Shown: positions 1-8,641, numbered from the stretch's first letter. The stretch: 64,000 nucleotides of DNA from JAKAFX01 sp049965715 (GCA_049965715.1 JBMFWA010000002.1:96484-160483); one strand, 5' to 3'. Notes: a model not told the origin generated them from the sequence alone. Numbers and translations are program-made.

Positions 1-641
1 AGCCTGTTGAAGAAACTGTGGATATAGACGGAGACTCGATTAAGAGGGTTCTTCTCAAGGTTACCACGCCCAGAGGAGGTTTTGACGGAGATGCCTGTAA
101 ACTTAATGTTACGGTGTCTTCAGAGGATGACATGAACAGGCAGAGTTTCAGCCTTAATTTCACATTGCGCCCGGTGATTATTGCAGTTAAAACCACGGTT
201 GGAAACGAATTCCAGGTTTCTCTTGATCTTTCAAACAGGAGCCTGAAGAATAAGGATGAAAGGAAGCTCCCGCAGGATGTCCCACAGGAAGTTATTTCCA
301 TAATGTCCTCTCGTGATCTGAAAGGCTACGTATTTGTTGAAACCATGCACCCCGATCTGGTTGAGGCTATAGCCAAGGGCATTCGGGGCTTCAAGGGTAT
401 AGTGGAAGGCAACATTGAATTCTCAGAGATCGAACATTACCTCACACCAAAACCTGCAGTCACAGGCCTGGATCTTGGCGCATTTGTTGAGCTTATTGAT
501 GGGCCGTTCAAAGGGGAAAAGGCAAAAATAATGTCCATCGACCAGAACAAGGAAGAGGTAACTGTTCAGCTGGTTGAATCCATGGTTCCCATTCCTGTCA
601 CAGTAAGGGCCGAGGCCATAAGGGTACTAGACAAGAGATAA
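1..641 (+). CDS. spt5: Transcription elongation factor Spt5 (NusG family), 5' end outside window
   Basis: Archaeal Spt5 binds the RNA polymerase clamp, with Spt4, and promotes processivity. The NGN-type domain begins near residue 50 (counting from the GTG at 18) with a KTTVGNE stretch and runs through GYVFVE to about residue 145. A KOW domain follows (FVELIDGPFKGEKAKI). An extra beta-rich segment of at least 50 residues precedes the NGN domain, which is unusual because most archaeal Spt5 proteins start with the NGN. The reading frame is open to base 1 and the GTG at 18 has no ribosome binding site, so I infer that the true start lies upstream of the window. The next gene starts 8 bp after the stop, suggesting an operon. 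Identity is firm; the N-terminal extent is unknown. Confidence 0.9.
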   Translation, partial: PVEETVDIDGDSIKRVLLKVTTPRGGFDGDACKLNVTVSSEDDMNRQSFSLNFTLRPVIIAVKTTVGNEFQVSLDLSNRSLKNKDERKLPQDVPQEVISIMSSRDLKGYVFVETMHPDLVEAIAKGIRGFKGIVEGNIEFSEIEHYLTPKPAVTGLDLGAFVELIDGPFKGEKAKIMSIDQNKEEVTVQLVESMVPIPVTVRAEAIRVLDKR

Positions 642-649
642 CTCGGAAG

Positions 650-2059
650 ATGAAACTCAAGACACAGTCTAAAGAAAGTCAGAAAGAGTTTGTCCGGAAC
701 ATAAAGACACTTTATGAGGACCCATTTAAGATTATTCCGGAATGTGTCGAAAAGGGATTCATGTGTCATTTTGAAGGGTACAGGAAAAAGCTTGAGAAGA
801 TTGCCGACTCAGGAGATTTTGATAAATATGACAAATCTTCAGATCAGTTCCTGAGGGGAATTGCAGAGACACACAGGATACTCGAGAATGAGAGCGTTCC
901 TTTGCTAGGTTTTATAAGCACGCCCTACGGGAAGGTTGAATACGCAAGGAGGGGTGAGGCTGATGATTCAGTACTGGCCGGTATTCAGAACTTTGATAAC
1001 GATATATGGAGAATGCTTGCATTTTCTTCCCTCATAAAAACAAGAAACGTGAAGCTGTTCTCTTCACAGAACTATTACCTCGCCACCTGCAAGGGAAATC
1101 CACCCCCCCGAGAATTTTACGAAGATGTCCTGAAGGAGGAGGGGATTGTCTACAGCACCGCGGGTGATGCCATTAACGTAGGCACATCGGGAGATCACAT
1201 TGAGATCAGGCATCTTGCTGGCATTCCGATCAACATATTCGAGGATTCCCAGTACAGTACAGTTTACAAGATAGTCAAACATGTGCTGGCCAAGGATGTG
1301 ATTCACGATTTTTCAATAAAATACGATTATCTGCAGGAATATGCCCCAAGGATACCTGATGAAATTCTAATCAGATATTTCGACGGAAAGAATGATGATA
1401 AAACTTTTCTCCGGCATCTTAAGAACTACAGGATGGATGAAGCCGTCAGACAGGGAATATTTCTCGTAGGCGGCAAACCCTATGGGGATGTGGATGAACT
1501 CCTTGATCTGTTTCCCAACCTGAAGGGTCTTTCCAGCGTAAGAGACGGATTAAAATCCCTTTCAAAGGGTGTGATCATGGAGGACCCCAGCGAGAGAAAA
1601 ATTCTGGAACTTTTGTGGAACGGCCACTCAACTGAAATTCTGCAGGAGATGTTTCCCGGAGGCAGTCCCGGTGATTTCAAGTCCCTTAAGGGAAATCCCA
1701 TGGAACAAATACAGACCATGAGAAGCAGACTGAAGAGCCTTGAGGTTGACGAGCGGGTTGTGATCAAGCCCTGGTCCGACAATTCGAGGTACCTCATAGA
1801 CTTAGTGATGGCATTCCACAAGCGAGGGGCCGATTATGCAAAGAAATTTGGAGAAAACGAGGCGATCACCCCAATCAAGAAATCAATATTCTGCGCTCTT
1901 CTCATAGCGACTGACGGAAGCATCGGGAACAGGGAATGGATGTTCACAAAGGACGAGAGATCCACAGGTTTCCAGATCGCCCCGCTGCTGTCAGATCTCC
2001 TGAAGACACCGGAAAAATCTTCTGAAATTGCAGATAAACTCAGAGCATATGTACCCTAG
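650..2059 (+). CDS. Conserved-looking hypothetical protein (469 aa)
   Basis: I do not recognise this family. It is a soluble, charged protein with no membrane segment or signal peptide. An N-terminal helical part has spaced cysteines and histidines (KGFMCHFEGY near residue 38). The middle is mixed alpha/beta, and the C-terminal third is lysine-rich and helical. It starts 8 bp after spt5 with a short GGAAG motif before the ATG, and it is followed 11 bp later by a PUA-domain RNA-binding protein, so the three genes are probably co-transcribed. A role near transcription or translation is only a guess from that context. Codon use resembles that of the neighbours. Confidence 0.8.
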   Translation: MKLKTQSKESQKEFVRNIKTLYEDPFKIIPECVEKGFMCHFEGYRKKLEKIADSGDFDKYDKSSDQFLRGIAETHRILENESVPLLGFISTPYGKVEYARRGEADDSVLAGIQNFDNDIWRMLAFSSLIKTRNVKLFSSQNYYLATCKGNPPPREFYEDVLKEEGIVYSTAGDAINVGTSGDHIEIRHLAGIPINIFEDSQYSTVYKIVKHVLAKDVIHDFSIKYDYLQEYAPRIPDEILIRYFDGKNDDKTFLRHLKNYRMDEAVRQGIFLVGGKPYGDVDELLDLFPNLKGLSSVRDGLKSLSKGVIMEDPSERKILELLWNGHSTEILQEMFPGGSPGDFKSLKGNPMEQIQTMRSRLKSLEVDERVVIKPWSDNSRYLIDLVMAFHKRGADYAKKFGENEAITPIKKSIFCALLIATDGSIGNREWMFTKDERSTGFQIAPLLSDLLKTPEKSSEIADKLRAYVP

Positions 2060-2070
2060 GATGAGAGAAA

Positions 2071-2541
2071 ATGACTCGACACTATATCTCCAGAAAAGAT
2101 GCCAGATCGGTGATTGAAAAACTCAGCGCCATAGATGTATCTCTTGCAGACTCCTCGGATGTTGAGGTTGATGACCGTAAGGATATCAAGGTCTATTATA
2201 AGGCAAAAAAGGCTATTGGCTTCGAGGATTCCAATGGAACCTTTGTACCCTCACTCTTCATTCTCAATTCAACGAGACCTGGCAGGGGTTTCATCACGGT
2301 TGATGACGGGGCTGTTTCCCATCTTATGAATGGCGCCGCCCTTTTTGCACAGGGGATTATCGACATGGACATGCAGATAAGGGAAGGCCAGATGGTTTTC
2401 ATAAGAAACAGCAAGGGGGTCTTCTTTGCGGTTGGAACTGCAGTTAGGAACGCTTCCGACATAATGTCAAACAAGAAGGGGGAGGCCGCAAAACTCATCC
2501 ACTATGCCCAGGACCAGATATACAATATCTACACAGCGTAG
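2071..2541 (+). CDS. PUA-domain RNA-binding protein (COG2016/Tma20-like)
   Basis: This 156-residue protein has a small N-terminal alpha/beta domain and a C-terminal PUA domain from about residue 75 to 150. The signature is FITVDDGAVSHLMNGAALFAQGI followed by the EGQMVFIRNSKGVFFAVGTA strands (shown in parts of the real sequence). The size and order match archaeal proteins related to eukaryotic MCT-1/Tma20, which bind the ribosome or tRNA. The gene lies 11 bp after the unknown 469-residue gene and has a GGATGAGAG motif before its ATG. About 106 bp separate it from the prpD start, where a new promoter is visible. The domain call is secure; the exact role is inferred from the family. Confidence 0.82.
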   Translation: MTRHYISRKDARSVIEKLSAIDVSLADSSDVEVDDRKDIKVYYKAKKAIGFEDSNGTFVPSLFILNSTRPGRGFITVDDGAVSHLMNGAALFAQGIIDMDMQIREGQMVFIRNSKGVFFAVGTAVRNASDIMSNKKGEAAKLIHYAQDQIYNIYTA

Positions 2542-2620
2542 AACGCTCCTGTCACTGATTTTGTGACCCCCGGAAATGCGTTGCATTTTAATCCCCGGAT
2601 AAGGAGTTTCTGGAAACACT

Positions 2621-2630
2621 ATTATATATC
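2621..2630 (+). promoter_or_regulatory. TATA box of the prpDBC operon
   Basis: ATTATATATC is centred 22 nt before the prpD ATG at 2648. That spacing predicts a transcript starting at or next to the start codon (leaderless), and no Shine-Dalgarno motif is present. Assigned by position and sequence only. Confidence 0.6.
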
Positions 2631-2647
2631 GCCAATATTTTGTAAAA

Positions 2648-3979
2648 ATGGATCGCATTGTTTCGTCCATATATGATTATTCCAGAAGGGTTGTGAAGTC
2701 AGGGATTAGCGAAGACGTCAGAGATGCTATAAAGAAAAGGATTGCCGATTCCATTATAGTTTCCTACGGTGCAAGGGATGCGGTTCCCGTAATGCTTGCC
2801 AGAAAGGCACTGCTCCCTTCCACAGGAAAGCTCAATTCTGGGATTTACTTCAGCGGGGAAAAGGCCTCTGTGACCTCCTCTACCTTTATCAACGGAACAA
2901 TGACGAGATATCTGGACTACAATGACACCTATCTTTCAAAGGAGGCACTGCATCCGTCAGATAATATTCCCCCACTTCTTGCTGTTGCCCATGCCCTTGA
3001 CATTGAAGGCGAAAGGGTCCTGAGATCTATCGATGTTGCCTACGAGGTTGTGGGAGCACTCTCAGATGCTGTATCAATAAGGGACCTGGGATGGGATCAT
3101 GTGACATACATCAGCATATCCTCCTCTGCTGGACTTGCAACTCTTACTGATCTTGACGATGAAAGATTCCAGAATACCATAAACCTGGGACTGAACAACA
3201 ACATAAGCATGAGGCAGACCAGAGCGGGTGAACTGAGCATGTGGAAGGGCGCAACAGCAGCCAATGCCTCGAGAAACAGCGTCTTTGCACTGCTTCTTGC
3301 CATGGAGGGATTCACAGGACCCTCACCCATATTTGAGGGCGAGATGGGTTTCTTCAGGCAGGTCTCCGGGAAGTTCGATCTGAAACTGGGATCGGAAAGG
3401 ATACTCAGGACAATGATAAAGAATTATCCGGTTGAATACCACGCAATGAGCGCGGCCCAGGCTTCCTGCGATCTGCGGAACAGGATTGAGGGGGAAATAA
3501 CCGGAATAGAGGTGGGAACATTCACTGTCGCTGACAGGATTATTATAAAGGATCCGGAAAAATTGCGCCCAAGGACCAAGGAGACTGCAGATCACAGCAT
3601 GCCTTTCATCATAGCATATTCACTCCTTTACGGTGAACCGGTGCCATCTTCCTTTGATGACAGATATCTCAGAGATCCGAAGATCCTGAACCTCATTGAC
3701 AGGATGAGATTCGCCGTGACCGATGAATTTGATGCAATGTACCCAGAATATCTTCCCTTCTCCATCAAAGTGCATACAACCAGGGGCGACTATTCTGCGG
3801 ACCTCAACGTTCCCAAGGGCCACTTCAGGGACCCGTATACATGGGACGATCTGTACAGCAAGGGAAGGCGCGTCATGGGAGAGCATCTCACAGGTTCTTT
3901 ACTTGATGCCGTGAAGAGCATAGAGAAGAGAAATATTGGAGAAATATTCGAGGTGATTTCAGATGTCTCTGCTTCGTGA
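2648..3979 (+). CDS. prpD: MmgE/PrpD family protein, probable 2-methylcitrate dehydratase
   Basis: PrpD dehydrates 2-methylcitrate to 2-methyl-cis-aconitate in propionyl-CoA breakdown. The 443-residue length and full-length similarity fit the MmgE/PrpD family: an N-terminal helical domain (NGTMTRYLDYND near residues 83-94, HPSDNIPPLLA near 107-117) and a C-terminal domain with the YPVEYHAMSAAQ segment. It leads an operon and overlaps prpB by 17 bp, and prpC follows. That three-gene context is the main reason to prefer methylcitrate over other MmgE substrates. A leaderless start is predicted from the TATA box at 2621. Some PrpD proteins also act on citrate, so substrate specificity is inferred. 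Confidence 0.88.
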   Translation: MDRIVSSIYDYSRRVVKSGISEDVRDAIKKRIADSIIVSYGARDAVPVMLARKALLPSTGKLNSGIYFSGEKASVTSSTFINGTMTRYLDYNDTYLSKEALHPSDNIPPLLAVAHALDIEGERVLRSIDVAYEVVGALSDAVSIRDLGWDHVTYISISSSAGLATLTDLDDERFQNTINLGLNNNISMRQTRAGELSMWKGATAANASRNSVFALLLAMEGFTGPSPIFEGEMGFFRQVSGKFDLKLGSERILRTMIKNYPVEYHAMSAAQASCDLRNRIEGEITGIEVGTFTVADRIIIKDPEKLRPRTKETADHSMPFIIAYSLLYGEPVPSSFDDRYLRDPKILNLIDRMRFAVTDEFDAMYPEYLPFSIKVHTTRGDYSADLNVPKGHFRDPYTWDDLYSKGRRVMGEHLTGSLLDAVKSIEKRNIGEIFEVISDVSAS

Positions 3980-4847
3980 TAACGTGAACTCCGGACCTTC
4001 TGATCTGAGGAGTCAGATGAGGGACTTTGTTGTTTCAGCAGGGGTTTTCAACGGCATCTCCGCCCTCATTGCCCAGAGAGCAGGGTTCAGATCCGCATAT
4101 CTTTCAGGCTCAGGCATAGCAGGTGCGATGGGGCTTCCGGATCTGTCTGTGACAACCCTCACAGAGGTTTCCACAGAGGTCAGGAGGATCGTGTCTGTTG
4201 CAAAGATCCCGCTGATTGTTGATATAGATACAGGCTTTGGTGAAGCCATCAACGTCATAAGAACCATAAGAGAGATGGAGAATGCCGGCGCTTCCGCAAT
4301 CCACATGGAGGATCAGGTCCTACCGAAGAGATGCGGGCACCTTTCCGGCAAGTCTGTCATCGCAAGCAGCGACATGGTTAAAAAGATAAAGGCTGCAGTT
4401 TCCGCAAGGAAAAACCCTGATTTTGTGATCATTGCCAGGACCGATGCCAGGAGCGTGAACGGCCTGGAGGATGCCATTTCAAGAGCCAACGAATATGTTG
4501 AGGCTGGCGCCGATGCAATATTCTCTGAGGCGCTTGAAAGCAGAGAGGAATTCCTCAAATTTTCCAGGGAAGTGAAGGCCCCGCTGATGGCCAATATGAC
4601 TGAATTCGGCAGAAGTCCGTTGCTGAGTGTGGATGAACTTCGCAGCATTGGTTACAAAATGGTAATATTCCCTTTAACTGCTTTCAGGGCTGTGCTGAAA
4701 AACATGGATTCGATATACAGGAAGCTGTACAGCGCAGGGACACAGAGGGATTTTATGGACTCTATCTTGAGCAGGAAGGAATTCTACGATATCATAGGCT
4801 ATTCTGAATATGAGGACGAGGACAGGATTCTGGGGACGGAGGAATAG
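3963..4847 (+). CDS. prpB: Methylisocitrate lyase (ICL/PEP mutase family)
   Basis: This enzyme cleaves 2-methylisocitrate to pyruvate and succinate, the last step of the methylcitrate cycle. It has a TIM-barrel of 294 residues. The metal-binding DIDTGFG segment is at about residues 80-86, and the catalytic loop KRCGH (about residues 120-124) carries the active cysteine of isocitrate-lyase-family lyases. HMEDQ lies just before it, and ARTDAR follows near residue 160. The start overlaps the end of prpD by 17 bp, and prpC begins 4 nt after its stop, so translation is probably coupled. The KRCGH loop and the gene context make the lyase assignment strong compared with other PEP-mutase relatives. 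Confidence 0.92.
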   Translation: MSLLRDNVNSGPSDLRSQMRDFVVSAGVFNGISALIAQRAGFRSAYLSGSGIAGAMGLPDLSVTTLTEVSTEVRRIVSVAKIPLIVDIDTGFGEAINVIRTIREMENAGASAIHMEDQVLPKRCGHLSGKSVIASSDMVKKIKAAVSARKNPDFVIIARTDARSVNGLEDAISRANEYVEAGADAIFSEALESREEFLKFSREVKAPLMANMTEFGRSPLLSVDELRSIGYKMVIFPLTAFRAVLKNMDSIYRKLYSAGTQRDFMDSILSRKEFYDIIGYSEYEDEDRILGTEE

Positions 4848-4850
4848 AAA

Positions 4851-5915
4851 GTGAACAGCCTTGTTGTTCCCAAGGGTCTTGAAGGGGTAATAGTAGACCG
4901 CACGGAAATATCGACAACTGATCAGTCAGGGAATCTTCTCTACAGGGGATACAGGGTCGTGGATCTTGTTGAAAAACTGGATTTCGAGTCCGTTGCCCAT
5001 CTGGTCCTCACCGGGAAGATCCCTGATCAAGAGGCAGGAGCCAGATTTTCCGATCTCCTTAAGGCAAACTCCGTCATTGAGGGAAAGGTCAGGGAGATCA
5101 TTCGGGTTTTACGCGAACCGAACATAATGAACAACCTGAGGTCAATTGTATCGCTCTATCCGTACAAAAACAGAAAAAACCTGGATCTTCTGATAGAAAT
5201 TGCGGCGAAATTTCCCCCAATCATCTTCTATTCTGATGTTGCCATACGCGGCTGGAGGGATCTGGAAGAAACGGGAGGCACCTATGCCGAAAGGCTTTAC
5301 AGGATTCTCACAGGCAGGGACGACAGGGAAAATTCAAGGTTCTTCGAGAAGCTGCTCATAATGTACATGGAACATGAGTTCAATTCCTCCACGTTCGCGC
5401 TACGTGTCACTGCATCCACGCTTGCGGATCCGGTCTGTGGAATAACCAGCGCGCTCTCCGCCCTCAAGGGTCCGCTCCACGGGGGCGCAAACTCAGAGGT
5501 TCTGGACTACCTCCTGAAGTTCAAGTCAGAGGATGAGGCAATAAGGTTCATAGAGAACAAGCTGTCGAGAAAGGAGAAGATCATGGGTTTCGGGCACAGG
5601 GTATACAAGGTGAAGGACCCAAGGGCTCAGTACATAAAATCCCAGCTGAAGAAGCTTCATGGATACAACAGCGTTATGAAATACGCAGAAACAATCGAAT
5701 CATATATGTGGCAGGAAAAGCATATACCCGTAAACCTGGACTTTTACGGGGCCCTTTACATGAACGCCCTTGGCATTGAAGAGAGGTTTTTCCTCCCTGT
5801 ATTTGCATCGGCAAGGGTCTTCGGATGGAGCGCACACTACATCGAGCAGGTTTCCAGCAATAAGATCATAAGACCCCAGGCCCAGTACGTCGGTCCGATC
5901 GGGTTGAAGCTATGA
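4851..5915 (+). CDS. prpC: Citrate/2-methylcitrate synthase
   Basis: Condenses propionyl-CoA (or acetyl-CoA) with oxaloacetate. This is a short, 354-residue citrate-synthase fold typical of archaeal and PrpC types. The catalytic histidine is in LHGGANSEV, the second in GFGHRVYKVKDPRA, and the catalytic aspartate in VNLDFYGALY. A GTG start is preceded by GGACGGAGG, a clear ribosome binding site that overlaps the prpB stop. Its place as the third gene after prpD and prpB argues for methylcitrate synthase. Archaeal enzymes of this type are often bifunctional, and no other citrate synthase lies in the window, so it may also serve the citric acid cycle. Confidence 0.9.
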   Translation: MNSLVVPKGLEGVIVDRTEISTTDQSGNLLYRGYRVVDLVEKLDFESVAHLVLTGKIPDQEAGARFSDLLKANSVIEGKVREIIRVLREPNIMNNLRSIVSLYPYKNRKNLDLLIEIAAKFPPIIFYSDVAIRGWRDLEETGGTYAERLYRILTGRDDRENSRFFEKLLIMYMEHEFNSSTFALRVTASTLADPVCGITSALSALKGPLHGGANSEVLDYLLKFKSEDEAIRFIENKLSRKEKIMGFGHRVYKVKDPRAQYIKSQLKKLHGYNSVMKYAETIESYMWQEKHIPVNLDFYGALYMNALGIEERFFLPVFASARVFGWSAHYIEQVSSNKIIRPQAQYVGPIGLKL

Positions 5916-5918
5916 TGT

Positions 5919-6281
5919 TCAGATGACCTTTATCTTTTCAGGATTTCCAGATCGGTCATATGCCTGGAAATCAGTGATCCTGTACGGATAACCAACAATG
6001 ATGTGTATCGGCCCGTTGTTTGAAAACATGTTCAGATCCTGGTCGGAAGGGAGCGTCACGCCGTTGGGATGCGAATGCACGCTTCCGACAATGGAAAAAT
6101 CTACAGGTTTCATGAACATCCAGAACATCGTGTGTTTATCGCCCTGAATAGTGCCAGGAATTATTGCGATTTCATAAATGATATTATTCTCCGCTTTCAG
6201 AAGGGCACCGAATTCTCTCGGATACGTGTCCTTCGAAGCTTCCATTATCATTCTAAGGGTTCTTTCCCTAATCCACCACAT
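5919..6281 (-). CDS. JAMM/MPN+ metalloprotease domain protein
   Basis: A minimal single-domain JAB1/MPN protein of 120 residues. The zinc-binding JAMM motif is intact: HSHPNG with the following SDQD gives H-x-H-x7-S-x2-D, and an upstream glutamate lies in the REFGALL stretch. Archaeal members cleave ubiquitin-like SAMP conjugates or act in sulfur-carrier chemistry. Here no SAMP gene is adjacent, so the substrate is unknown. The gene overlaps nadK by 14 bp and is the last of a minus-strand operon (IMPase, nadK, JAMM) that converges on prpC with 3 bp between stops. Confidence 0.85.
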   Translation of the reverse strand: MWWIRERTLRMIMEASKDTYPREFGALLKAENNIIYEIAIIPGTIQGDKHTMFWMFMKPVDFSIVGSVHSHPNGVTLPSDQDLNMFSNNGPIHIIVGYPYRITDFQAYDRSGNPEKIKVI

Positions 6282-7086
6282 TCTTTATCAGTTTCTCCCT
6301 CACCCTGTCGAAGAAAGACTGCCCCACGTTTACAAATCTGGCGTGATTTTCAGAAACGCTTATCCTTATCTCGTCGTTTGAACTCACTTCAGTTTCATAC
6401 TGGCCGTCTATCACGAGCAGGCATCCCTGCTTTTCCCCAATAATCCTTATCAGTATCTCCTCTTCAGGTGGAATAACAACAGATCTCGATCTCGATATGA
6501 AAGGCGCGAGATACGAAATAACCATTGCACGCAGAGTGGGATAAAGGATCGGTCCTCCTGCGCTGAACGAGTATGAGGTGGATCCTATGGGTGTCGCCAC
6601 TATGACCCCATCAGCGGCGGTCAGGTCAATAAAGCTGTTCTTTGTCGAAATGCTGAACCTTCTGATCTTGGAAATCTTGTCCGAATGAATTAGAATCTCG
6701 TTTACTGAGTCTGGAAGCCTGTAACCGTTCAGCATAACCTTCAGCTTGAGCGTGTTCTCAATAGTATACTCGTTCCTGATGAGTTTATAAACGGTACTCT
6801 CAACTTCGCCTATCTCCACTTCAGAAAGGAACCCCAGTCCGCCCATATTGATTCCGAGTATCGGCGATTTTATGTTTTGCAGTGTTCTCAGAACTGTTCC
6901 GTCACCGCCAATTGTGATTACAATATCCGCATCCATTCGTTCTAGCTGCACTCCCTTCCTGTTCAGAAACCTTGCAGATTCATTGTCCAGTTCGCATTCC
7001 CAGTCTTCCGGCAGAATCTCCTCTATTCTCCTCACTATCTTAGCGCATCTTTCACAGCCTTTCCTGATTACAAATCCGATTTTCAG
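6268..7086 (-). CDS. nadK: NAD kinase, probable CTG (or ATT) start
   Basis: Phosphorylates NAD to NADP. GGDGT is the nucleotide-binding signature, followed by GINMGGLGFLSE and the SYSFSAGGPI segment. The first conventional start is a GTG at 7035, but the frame stays open upstream. The residues KIGFVIRKGCERCAKI before that point look like a normal NAD-kinase N-terminus. The best start is therefore CTG at 7086, which overlaps the TGA of the upstream gene and lies 6 nt after GGAGGG. ATT at 7089 is an alternative. Translational coupling to the IMPase gene is inferred. Function is secure; the non-AUG start needs proof. Confidence 0.9.
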   Translation of the reverse strand: MKIGFVIRKGCERCAKIVRRIEEILPEDWECELDNESARFLNRKGVQLERMDADIVITIGGDGTVLRTLQNIKSPILGINMGGLGFLSEVEIGEVESTVYKLIRNEYTIENTLKLKVMLNGYRLPDSVNEILIHSDKISKIRRFSISTKNSFIDLTAADGVIVATPIGSTSYSFSAGGPILYPTLRAMVISYLAPFISRSRSVVIPPEEEILIRIIGEKQGCLLVIDGQYETEVSSNDEIRISVSENHARFVNVGQSFFDRVREKLIKNVVD

Positions 7087-7853
7087 AATATTCCCTCCAC
7101 AATTCGACTTTCCCTGTATCCGACCATATTTTTTCTGTCGGATGTGAGCTTACCAAAATTAATTTTTTTGCCATGTTCATCAACGACCTCTCCACCAGCT
7201 TCCCTGACCATAACTACCCCCGCTGCAATGTCGACGTTCCTGATTTCGTTGCCCAACCCCAGATGTATTGCAACATCTGCTGATCCTGCTGCCACCAGGG
7301 CAAGCTCCATCGACGAACATCCCAGCGCCCTCACTTTTCTGGCCCTTTTGAGCAGAACCGAGGTCATGCTGTCCAGTCCGCCATTCATTGATGCAAGGAA
7401 TATACCATTGCCATGCGCCCTTCTGACCATACGCTTTCCATTGAAATACATGCCACGATCCTTGACCGCATGGTAGAAATCTCCGTTTGCAAGATTCATT
7501 ATGAAGCCGTAACGCAATGAGTCGAAGTTCTCGTTCATTACTGCTATTGAAATGGAATACATCGGAATTCCTGCAGTGAAGTTTGTGGTCCCGTCTATCG
7601 GATCAATTACTGCATTCTCGCTATAACCCCTTGAAATAAATCCAGCTTCCTCGCTGATAATGTTGAATGGGAGGTCAAAGTCCTCAAAATGCCTTATCAC
7701 TATGTCCTCGCTGATCTTGTCCACGAGTTTAGTTGGAGTCCCGTCCGATCCCATTCCAACTGACTCGCTCATCGATCTCGACTCCGACATTGAGGAAATT
7801 GATTCCATGATATCCTTACCCAGATCAACAAAGGAATTTGTTAAGTCATCCAT
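7083..7853 (-). CDS. suhB: Inositol monophosphatase/fructose-1,6-bisphosphatase family phosphatase
   Basis: A 256-residue Mg-dependent sugar phosphatase of the IMPase superfamily. The metal-binding motif DPIDGTTNF is at about residues 82-90, with an upstream EE pair in ISEEAG and the second signature VDIAAG...REAGG near the C-terminus. Archaeal homologues commonly hydrolyse both inositol-1-phosphate and fructose-1,6-bisphosphate. The tryptophan usual before the second aspartate is replaced here (NVD). It is the first gene of the minus-strand operon with nadK and the JAMM gene. A weak TATA-like AATAATAG lies about 24 nt before the ATG. Confidence 0.87.
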   Translation of the reverse strand: MDDLTNSFVDLGKDIMESISSMSESRSMSESVGMGSDGTPTKLVDKISEDIVIRHFEDFDLPFNIISEEAGFISRGYSENAVIDPIDGTTNFTAGIPMYSISIAVMNENFDSLRYGFIMNLANGDFYHAVKDRGMYFNGKRMVRRAHGNGIFLASMNGGLDSMTSVLLKRARKVRALGCSSMELALVAAGSADVAIHLGLGNEIRNVDIAAGVVMVREAGGEVVDEHGKKINFGKLTSDRKNMVGYRESRIVEGIF

Positions 7854-8152
7854 GCTCAGGTGTCATTATTGAACTATTATTCAACTTTGCTGATAACTCT
7901 TACAGCAGGAGTTATGATCGTACAACACCTTTGAATAACAGGACAGGTGCCCTGGACACACAGACACTAAAGACAGAATGGGTAAACATTGAATCTGAAC
8001 AGTAAGAGTAAAACTGCCCTAAACCCCTGATAGAAAATATAAAATCGCAAAAGTGACAAGAGAAGAGGCTCGTCCATGAGCTTATAAACCGCGACCAGCG
8101 GATGTCTGGAATTGATAACAACTGTCTCTCGTTCTACTCTGCCGGGCTATGG
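7854..8152. other. Intergenic region without a supported gene
   Basis: About 300 bp between two minus-strand genes. Short open frames occur, but none has a ribosome binding site or a recognisable protein. The side next to 7853 probably holds the IMPase promoter. I see no RNA gene or repeat here. Confidence 0.5.
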
Positions 8153-8641
8153 TTACATGTAAATGACCTGTTGATCTGTAACAACAGGTCCTTCAGTTTT
8201 CATAGTGCCGAAATAGAATTTCCAGGCGAAGTTGTGGAAATATAATACTCCATTCTGGGTGAATTCCTGCCCGTACGTATTAAACACAAAGAAAGTCTCA
8301 TTCATGGCGGCGTCGGCGCTTCCGTTTGAAGCCATGCCGCTTGTGAAGTTACCATTATCACGCGATATATTCTGCTGAAACGCAGATGTATTTTCCGTTT
8401 TCCAGAAAAACTGCATCACTGCGTTTGTATAGAAAGAAACGTTGATGGGGGCACCAGTTTGATTCTGATTGTATCTGACGCTAATCTGCGCTATCTCTTC
8501 GTATACCACCGATTATGTCAGAAACGGACTGCGCTTCTTGTTGTTATGATGATTTATGACAGAGACTGTGATCAGGGATGCGGCAACAATAACCACCACA
8601 ATAAAAGCCAGCATGAACATTTTATTGCCCCCAGTTAGCAT
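8153..8641 (-). pseudogene. Membrane-anchored extracellular protein split by an in-frame TAA
   Basis: Reading from ATG 8641, a 42-residue peptide has a strong TM anchor (about residues 8-29) and then KKRSPFLT before TAA at 8515-8513. The same frame continues directly: one codon later a GTG opens a 118-residue segment rich in Asn, Thr, Phe and Tyr, typical of an exposed secreted domain. GGAGG lies about 9 nt before the first ATG; the GTG has no ribosome binding site. A TATA-like AAGATTTATAG is at 8692-8702. The simplest reading is one anchored surface protein broken by a single nonsense change. A sequencing error, or two separate small genes, are alternatives. No family is recognised. Confidence 0.6.
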
